DNA from: Candidatus Fermentibacterota bacterium
GTDB taxonomy: Bacteria; Fermentibacterota; Fermentibacteria; Fermentibacterales; Fermentibacteraceae
Direction: 5' to 3'
Assembly (NCBI GenBank): GCA_002748705.1
Contig: PDSZ01000045.1
Span: 1 to 64,000, forward strand
Length of the DNA stretch: 64,000 bases
Shown: positions 41,134 through 50,934 of the stretch, one piece after another
Layout of the letters: every line of letters begins with the position of its first letter
Position numbering within the stretch: position 1 is the first letter of the stretch
Translations under genes and position numbers: made by a program
Notes under the pieces: generated by a model
The model's database searches: none
What the model was told of the DNA's origin: nothing
Seen by the model: only the letters and a program-made list of their open reading frames with translations

Positions 41134-42501
41134 ATGAGCACCATACTTGGAAGAGGAACCGTCCTATTCGTTGATCAGGATTTGAAGAGAGCTTCCAGGC
41201 TCCGTGACAGCGCCTCTTCTCTGGGCTACAACTGTACTGTGGAGTACACAGCAAGAACTGCTCTCAGAAGGGTAAAATCCAGATCTGTAAATGTTATAGC
41301 GGCAAGTTCCGATCTTCCTGATCTGCATATGAATACTTTTCTTGAGTCTCTCTCAAGGGCTAATGTAGATTCCAGTGTGGTGATATATGGTAGAAACATA
41401 AGTGCATGTCAGGCAATCTCATGGATGCGTGCTGGCGTGGTGGACATTCTTCTTGATCCAGAGAACGGCGAAGACCTGAGAAACGCATTGCAGTCGGCAT
41501 TTGCCCGTTCCTCGCTGAAGATTGCCACAAGGTCAGCTTCAAAAAACTCCTCATCTGCACAGGGGCATGACGAAAGCGGAATGCTCTACCGCAGCAGGGT
41601 AATGACTGAACTGATGAAGAAGGCAGCAAGGGTTGCGCCGGTAAAGGCCACAGTGCTCCTTTCAGGAGAGAGCGGAACTGGAAAAGATGTGCTTGCCGGT
41701 GAGATTCACCGGCTGAGCAGAAGAGCCGGAAACTACATAGCCATCAACTGCGCTGCAATTCCTGAGACTCTCCTTGAAAGCGAGTTGTTCGGTTATGAGA
41801 GAGGGGCGTTTACTGGAGCAGACACACGAAGGCAGGGCAAATTTGAAGCTGCCGATGGCGGAACCCTTCTTCTGGACGAGATAGGAGATATGCCCCCTGG
41901 TATACAGGCCAAGCTCCTTCGGGTGCTGGAAGAGGAACAGATCACAAGGCTTGGAGGAAACACACCGGTACCTGTGGATGTAAGGGTTGTTGCAGCCACC
42001 AACCGTGACCTTTCGGAAATGGTTCAGGAGGGAACATTCAGGGAAGATCTTTTTTACAGACTGAAGGTCATTGAACTGGATATTCCGCCTCTCAGATCCA
42101 GAAAAAGCGATATTCCTCTGCTTGCAATGGCTCTTCTCAGACAGTCCGCAGAAAAGCATGGGCTGGCAATGCCTGAGGTCGATCCTGAGGTGGTGAAAAG
42201 GCTTAAGACATACAGATGGCCCGGCAATGTCAGGCAGCTCAAAAACATGATGGAAAGTCTTCTGATAACTTCAGGGAACAGAATAGAGCCTGATGACCTC
42301 CCTTCAGAGTTCGAGAGAATAAAGGAAGAAACCTGCAGTACACTTGAACTCTGTCTGCCTATGGAACTCTCCCAGGTGGAAGAAGAGGTAATCAGAAAGA
42401 CACTTGGCCTTGCAGGCGGGAACAGAACAAAAACCGCTTCCATGCTCGGTATAGGCAGAAGAACACTTCAAAGAAAGCTGGAATCATACGGAACAGAATA
42501 G
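41134..42501 (+). CDS. Sigma-54 activator with a degenerate receiver domain
   Basis: 455 residues. The first 125 have the CheY fold ([15 protein letters not shown]), but where the phosphoacceptor should be the sequence is [11 protein letters not shown], placing Ser rather than Asp at the usual position, and the conserved Lys near LLDPEN is missing. The AAA+ domain (about 150-390) has Walker [10 protein letters not shown], the canonical GAFTGA loop, Walker [11 protein letters not shown] and the R-finger region. A Fis-type helix-turn-helix ends it ([21 protein letters not shown]). It is therefore probably controlled by something other than phosphorylation. It lies six bases after the carbamoyltransferase, in the same operon. 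Confidence 0.92.
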   Translation: MSTILGRGTVLFVDQDLKRASRLRDSASSLGYNCTVEYTARTALRRVKSRSVNVIAASSDLPDLHMNTFLESLSRANVDSSVVIYGRNISACQAISWMRAGVVDILLDPENGEDLRNALQSAFARSSLKIATRSASKNSSSAQGHDESGMLYRSRVMTELMKKAARVAPVKATVLLSGESGTGKDVLAGEIHRLSRRAGNYIAINCAAIPETLLESELFGYERGAFTGADTRRQGKFEAADGGTLLLDEIGDMPPGIQAKLLRVLEEEQITRLGGNTPVPVDVRVVAATNRDLSEMVQEGTFREDLFYRLKVIELDIPPLRSRKSDIPLLAMALLRQSAEKHGLAMPEVDPEVVKRLKTYRWPGNVRQLKNMMESLLITSGNRIEPDDLPSEFERIKEETCSTLELCLPMELSQVEEEVIRKTLGLAGGNRTKTASMLGIGRRTLQRKLESYGTE

Positions 42502-42513
42502 AAGGGGAATACC

Positions 42514-43473
42514 ATGAGAGTTGTCACAAGACAGTTCGCAGGTTTTAAATCAATCCTCCTCGGTTTGCTTGTGGTAGTACTTGTTATCTGGCTTCTCATC
42601 GGCGGGCCGTTCTACATTGTAGGCCCGGAGGAACAGGGTGTTGTGCTCACATTCGGAAAGATGACCTCGGTGAGCGGCCCGGGGTTTCATTTCAAGCTGC
42701 CCTGGCCGGTTCAGACAGTCAGAAAGGCCCCTGTGAATGTTGTTCAGAGGGTGGAGATAGGGTTCAGGTCTGTTGAATCAGGAGGAACAACCAGTTATGT
42801 AGGGTTCACTGACCGGGATATGCTCAGGGAGGCCCAGATGCTCACAGGTGACGAGAACATCATCAACTGCTCGGTGATAGTTCAGTACAGAATCGGTGAC
42901 ATCAGCGCATACCTTTTCAATGTCCGCGAGCCTGATGAGACCCTGAGAGACATATCTGAAGCCTGCATCAGACAGGTCATAGGAGACAATGCTGTGGATG
43001 CTGTTCTCACAACTGGAAAGCTTGAGATTCAGAACAGAACAATGGAACAGGTTCAGGAGATGGCAGACAACTACGGCATGGGTATTAATGTGGTGGCAGT
43101 TCAGCTCAAGGATGTTCAGCCGCCGGCGCAGGTCTCTGATGCATTCAAGGATGTTGCCACAGCCAGGGAAGATATGCAGGCTTACATAAATGAAGCAGAG
43201 GGCTACAGGAATCAGGTTATACCTGAAGCAAGAGCCGATTCTGTTACCACTGTGAATGAAGCGCTTGGTTATGCTGCAGTCCGTATCAATACAGCCCGCG
43301 GCGCTGCCGGAAGGTTTGTCGCTGTGGCTGCAGAATACTCCAAGAGTCCCCAGGTAACCTCCGCCAGGCTTCACCTGGAAATGCTGGGGAGTGTGCTTGC
43401 CGGTTCCAGAATAACCGTTGTGGACCGCGACGCAGGCGCTCTGACACATTACAATCTTGAAGGAGGCATGTAA
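42514..43473 (+). CDS. hflK: HflK-like SPFH membrane protease modulator
   Basis: A 319-residue bitopic membrane protein. The helix at about residues 12-34 (ILLGLLVVVLVIWLLIGGPFYIV) precedes an SPFH/Band 7 domain with the typical EEQGVVLTFGKM and PGFHFKLPWPVQTV. HflK and HflC form a large inner-membrane cage around FtsH. The stop overlaps the start of hflC as TAATG. Some differences from E. coli HflK (no Gly/Pro-rich N-terminal tail) are normal in distant bacteria. Confidence 0.92.
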   Translation: MRVVTRQFAGFKSILLGLLVVVLVIWLLIGGPFYIVGPEEQGVVLTFGKMTSVSGPGFHFKLPWPVQTVRKAPVNVVQRVEIGFRSVESGGTTSYVGFTDRDMLREAQMLTGDENIINCSVIVQYRIGDISAYLFNVREPDETLRDISEACIRQVIGDNAVDAVLTTGKLEIQNRTMEQVQEMADNYGMGINVVAVQLKDVQPPAQVSDAFKDVATAREDMQAYINEAEGYRNQVIPEARADSVTTVNEALGYAAVRINTARGAAGRFVAVAAEYSKSPQVTSARLHLEMLGSVLAGSRITVVDRDAGALTHYNLEGGM

Positions 43474-44570
43474 TGAGATCTCCTTTGCATATAAAAGGCT
43501 GCATAACTGGAGTCCTTGTAATTCTGGGGCTGATGGTGTTCTTTGGTGCCTTTTTCACCATTGATGAAACTCAGCAGGCGGTAATTCTTCAGCTGGGCAA
43601 ACCGGTGAGGGTCATTGTAGGTGACAGAACGCCTGAGGAACTTGCCGAAATAGAGGCATGGATGGAAAGCAATGCTCCAGAGGTTGCTCTGAGTTCAGGA
43701 GCAGGCCTTTACTTCAAGGTTCCATTCCTGCAGCAGCTTCAGATCTTTGATGACAGGCTTCTGGAGTATGATGATGATCCCTCGGATGTTGTTACAAGGG
43801 ACAAGAAGCATCTTCAGGTAGACTGTTATGCAAGGTGGAGAATACAGAATCCTCTGCTTTTCCTTCAGAGTGTACAGTCAGTGAGCGCTGCAGGGTCCAG
43901 GCTTGACGATGTGATTTATTCTGTTCTCCGGCAGGAGATAGGCAGAAGCGATCTTATTCATATCGTCAGGAATACCAATGAACCTGTAGGCCTTGGGGAG
44001 TATGTGACACTTGTGGAAAATGTTGCCTACTCAGATACAACCGAAGAGAACATAATCATGACCGATGGTGAGATAGTCGAAGTAATCAGAATGATACGAG
44101 TCCCTTCAGGTCAGGGCAGAGAGAACCTTCTGGAAAGGGTTACCGAAGCCACAAGGATTATGACCGAGGAATACGGTATTCGCGTGGTTGATGTGCGAAT
44201 CAAACGAGCGGATCTGCCTGCGGCAAACCAGCAGGCTGTGTTCACCAGAATGCAGGCAGAGAGAAACAGGATTTCTACCAGATATCGTGCAGAGGGCAAC
44301 AGAATGGCCCAGACCATTCTGGCTGAGACCGATCTCAGGGTCGACAGCATAAGGTCACTTGCCGAACTGAATGCCCTGACCATTCGAGGCAGGGCAGACA
44401 GTACCGCAGCGGCTGTTTATGCTTCTGCCTACCGGTCCTATCCTGACTTCTATCGTTTCATGCAGTCCATGGAAACTCTGGAAGAGATCATCGGTGAAGA
44501 TGATGAGATAGTACTGAGTACAGAAGGTGTCTTTCAGTATTTCGCGCTTCCCCCGGGAGAGATGCGATAG
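43473..44570 (+). CDS. hflC: HflC-like SPFH membrane protease modulator
   Basis: A 365-residue partner of HflK. It has a helix at about residues 8-30 (ITGVLVILGLMVFFGAFFTI), the Band 7 start FTIDETQQAVILQLGKPV and the long Arg/Glu/Ala coiled-coil region RAEGNRMAQTILAETD. An insertion after the first strands (TPEELAEIEAWMESNAPEVA) matches other HflC. It is followed by an RmlD-like gene that overlaps its stop. Confidence 0.92.
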   Translation: MRSPLHIKGCITGVLVILGLMVFFGAFFTIDETQQAVILQLGKPVRVIVGDRTPEELAEIEAWMESNAPEVALSSGAGLYFKVPFLQQLQIFDDRLLEYDDDPSDVVTRDKKHLQVDCYARWRIQNPLLFLQSVQSVSAAGSRLDDVIYSVLRQEIGRSDLIHIVRNTNEPVGLGEYVTLVENVAYSDTTEENIIMTDGEIVEVIRMIRVPSGQGRENLLERVTEATRIMTEEYGIRVVDVRIKRADLPAANQQAVFTRMQAERNRISTRYRAEGNRMAQTILAETDLRVDSIRSLAELNALTIRGRADSTAAAVYASAYRSYPDFYRFMQSMETLEEIIGEDDEIVLSTEGVFQYFALPPGEMR

Positions 44571-45352
44571 ATAATTCAAAACGATTTTTTCTCACAGGAG
44601 CAACAGGGAGGCTGGGTACAGCAGTTGCTTCAAGACTGGGTGACAAATGGGAAATCAGTCTCTGCTCCAGAAGCAGAGGCTGTGATCTCTCTGTTTCCCA
44701 GGCAGATTCAGTTGTGTCTTCAGGTATTCGGAAGGTGCTTAACTGCGCCGCCCTCTCATCAAGGGCGGAGTGTTCTTCTGATCCCTTTACGGCTTTTGCG
44801 GTGAACAGCAGATGGCCTGCCCGACTGGCATACTGGTGCAGGGAAGAAGGAGTTCGTCTTATTCACATATCCACTGACCTTGTTTATGCAGGGGGGATAC
44901 CTCCCTACACCGAATCGTCTTCGTCTGTGCCCAAGTCGCTCTACGGCTGGACAAAACTATTGGGAGACAGGGCGGTTCTTCGGCTTAACCCTGATGCACT
45001 GGTAGCCAGAACTTCTGTTCTCACAGGAAAATCAGGGGCAAAAAAGCCCACTTTCTCAGAGGAAATTCTGTCAGGTAAAGCCAGATCATTCTTTGTGGAC
45101 AGCTTCAGAAACCATACTGATATTTTTCTGCTGGCAGAGTGGCTTGAAGAGATGCTCCTCTCAACCGCCTCAGGTCTTATTCTGGCTGCAGCGCCCTATT
45201 CTCAGTCAAGAATGGCCTATGCTTCTTTACTTCTGGGGCTTGACTGTCACCTTGAACAGGTTTCTGTTCCGGCTTCTCTTCCAGGGGACCTTACTCTGCG
45301 GCCTTCAGTAAGGTTAGAAGCCCTTCATTCGCAGGTGCATGCCTGTGTATGA
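44567..45352 (+). CDS. RmlD-like sugar-nucleotide reductase (SDR), no standard start codon
   Basis: About 261 residues of an extended short-chain dehydrogenase. The N terminus KRFFLTGATGRLGTAVASRL holds the Gly-x-x-Gly-x-x-Gly cofactor motif, which lies upstream of the first ATG/GTG/TTG (GTG 44714); that start would delete the cofactor site. The frame runs back to the hflC stop. A rare ATA at 44567, overlapping the TAG as ATAG and six bases after GGGAGA, gives the complete Rossmann fold and is taken here. Catalytic motifs: Ser/Thr in HISTDLVYAG and Tyr-x3-Lys in YGWTKLLGD. Resembles dTDP-4-dehydrorhamnose reductase. The end overlaps uvrA convergently by 39 bases. Confidence 0.75.
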   Translation: MDNSKRFFLTGATGRLGTAVASRLGDKWEISLCSRSRGCDLSVSQADSVVSSGIRKVLNCAALSSRAECSSDPFTAFAVNSRWPARLAYWCREEGVRLIHISTDLVYAGGIPPYTESSSSVPKSLYGWTKLLGDRAVLRLNPDALVARTSVLTGKSGAKKPTFSEEILSGKARSFFVDSFRNHTDIFLLAEWLEEMLLSTASGLILAAAPYSQSRMAYASLLLGLDCHLEQVSVPASLPGDLTLRPSVRLEALHSQVHACV

Positions 45353-48133
45353 CCTGCCGTTGGCTGCTATCTGCTCAGGAGTTCCTGCCGCGAGTATTTC
45401 TCCTCCTCCGTCTCCTCCGTCCGGCCCCAGGTCTATTACCCAGTCGGAGTTGACTATCACATCCAGGTTGTGTTCAATAACCACCACTGTGTTCCCTGCG
45501 CTGACAAGCCTGTCCAGAACCTGAAGGAGTTTGTTTACATCGTGTGGATGAAGGCCTGTGGTAGGTTCATCCAGAATGTAGAGGGTATGTGATGTGGAGG
45601 GTCTTGACAGCTCCCTGGCCAGTTTGACCCTCTGAGCTTCACCGCCTGACAGTGTCGGAGCAGGCTGCCCGAGCTGTATGTATCCCAGTCCTACCTCATC
45701 AATCACTTTCAGGGTAGAGTAGATGGAAGGCACCCGCTCAAAGAGTTCCATGGCCTTTTCGATGGTCAGTTCAAGAATGTCGGCGATGCTGTGTTCCCTG
45801 AATCTGACCTTCAGCGTTTCCCTGTTGAACCGCTGGCCGCCGCAGGTCTCGCATTCAATGAATACATCAGGCAGAAAGTGCATCTCTATTCTCTTTACGC
45901 CTGCGCCGTGACAGTCTTCACACCTGCCTCCCTTCACATTGAAACTGAATCTTCCCGGTTTGTAACCTCTTATTCTTGATTCAGGAAGCTCTGCAAAGAG
46001 GTTTCTTATGGAGTCAAAAACCTTGGTATAGGTTGCAGGGTTTGACCTTGGAGTGCGGCCTATAGGGTCCTGAGATATGCTGATAATCTTGTCCACATAC
46101 TGAAGGCCCTCTATCTTACTGTAAGGCCCCGGTCTCATTCGGGATGAGCCGCCTGTCAGTCTGGATACTGCCGGGTAGAGTGTCTGGCTTATAAGTGAAC
46201 TCTTACCTGAGCCGGAAACTCCTGTTACCGATACCAGCCTGCCCAGAGGAATATCGGCATCCACTGATTTCAGGTTATGCAGAGAGGCGCCTTTGAGTTT
46301 TATGAAAGGGGTTTTGCCTGTTCTGTGCTTTCCCAGCCTCTCTATGGTCATTCTTCCTGACAGGTAGGCTCCTGTAATGGATTCGGAATGCTCCATTATC
46401 TCCTCTGGAGAACCCTGGGCGACAACTTTGCCGCCGTGAACTCCGGCGCCGGGGCCGAAATCAACTATATGGTCTGCTTTGAGCAGAGTGTCTGTATCGT
46501 GTTCCACAACAACCACAGTGTTTCCGATGTCACGAAGATGCTCCAGAGTTTCCAGCAGCCGGGCATTGTCTCTTGGATGGAGCCCTACAGTGGGTTCATC
46601 AAGGACATAAAGAACCCCTGTGAGGCCGCTTCCTATCTGGCTTGCCAGCCTTATTCGCTGGGCTTCTCCGCCGGAGAGAGAGGGTGCTGCTCTGTCCAGT
46701 GTGAGGTAATGAAGGCCTACATTCTGCAGAAAACCAAGCCGAGCCCTTATTTCTTTCAGAAGCCTTTCTGCTATGCTTTTCTGATAGGAATTCAGTTCTA
46801 TTTCCTGAAAGAAACGGAAAATCTCACCTACCGGCATACTGGAAATGTCCTGTATCCCTTTTCCTCCAAGGGTAACTGCCCGGGCCTCTTCTCTTATTCT
46901 GGACCCCTGACATTTCTCGCAGACATACTTGCGGAAGAACTTCTCGTAATACTTCCGCATATCATCGCTTCCAGTCTGGTGGTAGAGCCGGTTGATTCTG
47001 TTGACCACCCCTTCAAAAGGACCGTTCCATGCACCTGAAGAGTGAGATGATTTCCAGTTTATTCGGTATTCCTTCTCTCCTGAGCCGTAAAGAATTGTAT
47101 TTCTTACCTCTTCTGAAAGCAGTTTCCATGGTGTACTGAGCTTGAAGCCCATCTCTTCAGACATTGTGCGGAGTGATGCGGCAACCCAGCCCTGCGGAAT
47201 GCCCCAGGGCACAACTGCTCCAGCCTTTATGGACATGGCAGGCTTTGGTACCAGCAGTTCCGGATCCACCTTCAGGGTATATCCAAGCCCTGAGCACTCA
47301 GGACACATGCCTACAGGATTGTTGAAACTGAAAAGCTGGGGAGAGAGTTCAGGGAGGCTGATCCCGCAGTGAACACAGGCATTGTGTTCGCTCATCAGAA
47401 GTTCTTTACCTGTGTCTGCATCTACAACACAAATAATTCCGTTGCCCAGCTTTACAGCGGTTTCTATTGAATCGTTCAGACGGCTCTCTATCTCCGGTCC
47501 TTGAACAAGCCTGTCAACCACCACCGAAAGGGAGTTTTTCTTTTTGGGATTCAGCCCTTTCAGTGCATCAAGTTCCATCATTTCACCGTTAAGAATTATT
47601 CTGACGAAGCCTTTTTCCCGTATCTCTTCCAGACGCTCCTCGTGGGAACCTTTCCTGTTGCTTATAACAGGTGCAGTGATGTAAAGTCTGGTGGACTCCG
47701 GCATACCCATAACCGTATCGGTCATCTGCTGGGTTGTCTGTGTTGTGACAGTTCTGCCGCAGGAGGGGCAGTGCGGAACTCCTGCCCTTGCCCAGAGCAC
47801 CCTGAGGTAGTCGGCTATTTCAGTAACCGTGCCCACAGTCGATCTTGGGTTGTGGCTTACTGTTTTCTGCTCAATGGAGATAGCAGGGGAAAGGCCGTCT
47901 ATGGAGTCGAAATCAGGCTTCTCCATCTGGCCCAGAAACTGGCGGGCATAGGAGGAAAGTGATTCTATGTAACGCCTCTGACCCTCTGCATAGAGAGTGT
48001 CAAACGCAAAGGAACTTTTACCGGAGCCTGAAACTCCGGCACAGACAACAAGGGCCTGCCTGGGCATTTCCAGGCTCACGCCTTTGAGGTTGTGCTCTCT
48101 GGCTCCCCGAACAGTGATTTTTTCTGAGGACAT
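45314..48133 (-). CDS. uvrA: Excinuclease ABC subunit A
   Basis: Damage-recognition ATPase of nucleotide excision repair. 939 residues, normal. Two ABC modules: first Walker A AGVSGSGKSSFAFD near the N terminus, second TGVSGSGKSSLI near residue 640. Signature LSGGEAQRIRLASQ and LSGGEAQRVKLARE are both present. Zinc-binding pairs are CPSCGRTV, CVHCGISLPE, and the long CEDCHGAGVKRIEMHF ... CETCGG. The ATG at 48133 follows GGGAG by five bases; another ATG five codons earlier has no ribosome binding site. No uvrB or uvrC in the window. Confidence 0.98.
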   Translation of the reverse strand: MSSEKITVRGAREHNLKGVSLEMPRQALVVCAGVSGSGKSSFAFDTLYAEGQRRYIESLSSYARQFLGQMEKPDFDSIDGLSPAISIEQKTVSHNPRSTVGTVTEIADYLRVLWARAGVPHCPSCGRTVTTQTTQQMTDTVMGMPESTRLYITAPVISNRKGSHEERLEEIREKGFVRIILNGEMMELDALKGLNPKKKNSLSVVVDRLVQGPEIESRLNDSIETAVKLGNGIICVVDADTGKELLMSEHNACVHCGISLPELSPQLFSFNNPVGMCPECSGLGYTLKVDPELLVPKPAMSIKAGAVVPWGIPQGWVAASLRTMSEEMGFKLSTPWKLLSEEVRNTILYGSGEKEYRINWKSSHSSGAWNGPFEGVVNRINRLYHQTGSDDMRKYYEKFFRKYVCEKCQGSRIREEARAVTLGGKGIQDISSMPVGEIFRFFQEIELNSYQKSIAERLLKEIRARLGFLQNVGLHYLTLDRAAPSLSGGEAQRIRLASQIGSGLTGVLYVLDEPTVGLHPRDNARLLETLEHLRDIGNTVVVVEHDTDTLLKADHIVDFGPGAGVHGGKVVAQGSPEEIMEHSESITGAYLSGRMTIERLGKHRTGKTPFIKLKGASLHNLKSVDADIPLGRLVSVTGVSGSGKSSLISQTLYPAVSRLTGGSSRMRPGPYSKIEGLQYVDKIISISQDPIGRTPRSNPATYTKVFDSIRNLFAELPESRIRGYKPGRFSFNVKGGRCEDCHGAGVKRIEMHFLPDVFIECETCGGQRFNRETLKVRFREHSIADILELTIEKAMELFERVPSIYSTLKVIDEVGLGYIQLGQPAPTLSGGEAQRVKLARELSRPSTSHTLYILDEPTTGLHPHDVNKLLQVLDRLVSAGNTVVVIEHNLDVIVNSDWVIDLGPDGGDGGGEILAAGTPEQIAANGRSYTGMHLRMKGF

Positions 48134-48391
48134 CTTACTCCCGAGCATTAAGTGAATCCTCTAATATACCTAAGCCTGCGGTTTTCATGCACTCGTGTGC
48201 CACATTTGCTCCATTCGCAGGCCACGGAAGAGCCATTCTTTTTCTGGTAACCTCTATAAATATGCAAGGCAGCAAGATATGACTGACGGGCATAGTGGCA
48301 AGGGTATTGCTTGATACAGTGTACAACAAAGGAGCCGAAAATCAGCGCTCAAAAGAATACTAATAAATAAATGCAATAAAGGAGGAATTGA

Positions 48392-50287
48392 ATGGGCAAG
48401 GTAATAGGAATAGATCTGGGAACGACTAATTCCTGTGTTGCTGTCATGGAAGGCGGCGAGCCGGTAGTAATACCCAATGCAGAAGGAACAAGAACCACTC
48501 CGTCTGTGGTGGCATTTAACGACACCGGAGAGAGGCACATCGGTGTTGTTGCCAGAAGGCAGGCTGTTGCAAACCCGGGAAAAACCATTTTCTCAATCAA
48601 ACGGTTCATGGGAATGCACTTCAGCGAAGCTGAGAAAGAGATCAATCGAGTACCTTTCAAGGTTGTTGAAGGAAAGAACAGCGATGCCTGGGTTGAGGTT
48701 TCAGGAAAGAAGTACTCTCCTCCTGAGATAAGCGCGATGATTCTTCAGAAGATGAAGAAAACCGCTGAAGATTATCTTGGCGAAAAGGTTACACAGGCTG
48801 TGATTACAGTCCCGGCCTACTTCAATGACAGTCAGAGACAGGCAACAAAGGATGCAGGACGAATCGCAGGTCTTGAGGTTCTCAGAATAGTCAATGAGCC
48901 TACTGCTGCTGCTCTGGCATACGGAATGGACAAGGAAAAGGGTAATTCCACCATTGCCGTCTACGACCTTGGAGGCGGAACCTTTGATGTGTCAGTGCTT
49001 GAGATAGGCGACGGTGTCTTCGAGGTTAAGTCCACCAACGGTGACACGCACCTTGGAGGCGACGACTTTGACCAGCTTATCATGGACTGGATGGTTGAGG
49101 AGTTCAAGAAGCAGCAGGGAATCGATCTTTCTCAGGATCCTATGGCTGTTCAGAGGCTCAAGGAGGCAGGTGAGAAGGCAAAGTGTGAGCTTTCCACCAC
49201 CATGAGCACAGATATCAGTCTTCCCTTCGTTACAGCTGACGCATCAGGCCCCAAGCATCTGAACATGACCCTCTCAAGGGCTAAGTTCGAGCAGCTGGCT
49301 GCTCCTCTGGTGGAGAGAACTGTTCAGCCGTGCCTCAATGCCCTGAAAGATGCCAGGATTCAGGCTTCAGATATCAGCGAAGTTATTCTGGTGGGCGGAA
49401 TGACAAGAATGCCGCTGGTTCAGCAGAAGGTCACAGAGATATTCAAACGGGAGCCCCACAAGGGCGTGAATCCTGATGAGGTTGTCGCAATCGGCGCAGC
49501 GATTCAGGCAGGAGTTCTCAGCGGTGACATAAAGGATGTTCTTCTCCTTGATGTTACTCCTCTTACCCTTGGTATAGAGACACTGGGTGCCGTGTTCACT
49601 CCTATCATTGAGAGAAACACCACTGTTCCAACAAAGAAAAGCCAGATATTCAGTACTGCCGCAGACAACCAGACAAGCGTGGAAATCCATGTGCTCCAGG
49701 GCGAGAGAAAAATGGCAGCAGGCAACAGGACTCTGGGCAGATTTAACCTTGAGGGTATACCGCCTGCCCCCAGAGGTCTTCCTCAGATTGAGGTTGAATT
49801 CGACATTGATGCCAACGGTATCGTTCATGTTTCCGCAAAGGACAAAGCCACAGGCAAGGAACAGAAGATAAGGATTGAGTCTTCCAGCGGCCTGTCCGAG
49901 AGCGATATTGAACAGATGGTCAAGGATGCTGAATCCCATGCAGCAGAGGATGAAAAACGCCGTGCAGCAGTCGAAGCCAGGAATAAAGGCGAGAATCTTG
50001 CCTATCAGGTGGAGAAGCAGATAGGTGAGATGGGAGAAAAGCTGGACACTGCGGACAAGGCGAAGCTTGAAGAGGCTGTGTCCAATATGCGTAAGGCCCT
50101 TGAAGGGGATAATGATGAAGAGGTTGCTGCAATGAGCTCAGAGCTGGAGAAGATATGGCAGGAAATCGGCGCCAGATTCTACCAGCAGCACGGTCAGCAG
50201 GAGGCGGGAACCGCTGGTCAGCAGAATGAAGCCGGTGCGGAATCTGCTGATGCAGTAGATGCCGACTTTGAAGTGGTGGATGACTGA
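48392..50287 (+). CDS. dnaK: Chaperone DnaK (Hsp70)
   Basis: 631 residues, the normal size. ATPase domain starts [21 protein letters not shown], with the phosphate motif [18 protein letters not shown] and linker [16 protein letters not shown]. The substrate domain and C-terminal lid end in the typical [13 protein letters not shown] follows AAAGGAGG. The 243 bases upstream (48149-48391) should hold the promoter; no CIRCE element and no clear heat-shock sigma-32 promoter was seen, so its stress control is unresolved. First gene of dnaK-grpE-dnaJ. Confidence 0.98.
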   Translation: MGKVIGIDLGTTNSCVAVMEGGEPVVIPNAEGTRTTPSVVAFNDTGERHIGVVARRQAVANPGKTIFSIKRFMGMHFSEAEKEINRVPFKVVEGKNSDAWVEVSGKKYSPPEISAMILQKMKKTAEDYLGEKVTQAVITVPAYFNDSQRQATKDAGRIAGLEVLRIVNEPTAAALAYGMDKEKGNSTIAVYDLGGGTFDVSVLEIGDGVFEVKSTNGDTHLGGDDFDQLIMDWMVEEFKKQQGIDLSQDPMAVQRLKEAGEKAKCELSTTMSTDISLPFVTADASGPKHLNMTLSRAKFEQLAAPLVERTVQPCLNALKDARIQASDISEVILVGGMTRMPLVQQKVTEIFKREPHKGVNPDEVVAIGAAIQAGVLSGDIKDVLLLDVTPLTLGIETLGAVFTPIIERNTTVPTKKSQIFSTAADNQTSVEIHVLQGERKMAAGNRTLGRFNLEGIPPAPRGLPQIEVEFDIDANGIVHVSAKDKATGKEQKIRIESSSGLSESDIEQMVKDAESHAAEDEKRRAAVEARNKGENLAYQVEKQIGEMGEKLDTADKAKLEEAVSNMRKALEGDNDEEVAAMSSELEKIWQEIGARFYQQHGQQEAGTAGQQNEAGAESADAVDADFEVVDD

Positions 50288-50928
50288 TGGCAGATCCCAG
50301 AAGAAAAGCCGGAACTGTGAAAAGGCGCAGTTCCGGCGGTCGCAGAACGGTTTCCGCAGATGAGGAAGCTGTGAAGATAGAGATAAGCAGTGAAGAGCCG
50401 GAAGCTGTCAGCGGTGAGCAGGCTGCTGAACCTGAGCAGAGCGCAGAAGCAGAGCAGAATGGAGAAGCTGAGAAGTCAGAGGAAAAGGACGAACTCCTTG
50501 AGAGGTACCAGCGTCTGGCTGCAGAGTTTGATAACTACAGAAAAAGACAGGCCAGAGACTTCAACAGGCTGATTGATCAGGGGCGAAAGAAACTGGTCTC
50601 TGAACTCCTTGTGGTTCTTGATAATTTTGACAGAGCCAGAACAACTGCTCAGGGCGATCATTCTGACAAAGAGATTGTTGACGGAATAATGCAGACCTCT
50701 GATCAGCTTGTGAGCATTCTGAGAAAAGAGGGGCTGGAAGAGATTGTTACTGAACCTGGTGATGCTTTCGATCCTAACCTGCATGAAGCAATGTTCGCCG
50801 AAGACCTTGAAGAGGGTGAAACAGACATAGTTCTTGAGGTTTATCAGAAGGCCTACAGATTCGGCCAGGACCTTCTGAGACCAGCCCGGGTCAAGGTAGG
50901 CAGGGCTGCTGCCAGGAATGGAGGTTGA
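50287..50928 (+). CDS. grpE: Nucleotide exchange factor GrpE
   Basis: 213 residues. An acidic, Glu/Ala-rich N-terminal tail (about residues 25-75) is followed by a coiled coil (LLERYQRLAAEFDNYRKRQ) and the GrpE head with VVLDNFDRARTT and LVSILRKEGLEEI. The GrpE signature is in FDPNLHEAMF. It releases ADP from DnaK. ATG overlaps the dnaK stop (TGATG). Translation is thus coupled. Confidence 0.96.
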   Translation: MADPRRKAGTVKRRSSGGRRTVSADEEAVKIEISSEEPEAVSGEQAAEPEQSAEAEQNGEAEKSEEKDELLERYQRLAAEFDNYRKRQARDFNRLIDQGRKKLVSELLVVLDNFDRARTTAQGDHSDKEIVDGIMQTSDQLVSILRKEGLEEIVTEPGDAFDPNLHEAMFAEDLEEGETDIVLEVYQKAYRFGQDLLRPARVKVGRAAARNGG

Positions 50929-50934
50929 TGCTGC

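Noticed and set aside
42778..43449. Long minus-strand frame of 223 codons opposite hflK
   Set aside because: Antisense shadow; hflK is secure in the other strand.
48149..48391. CIRCE element or heat-shock promoter before dnaK; also a TGGCAC-like box on the minus strand
   Set aside because: No inverted repeat of the CIRCE type; the TGGCAC box lacks a -12 element at the right distance. A distant 7-base inverted repeat (48174/48216) is too weak.
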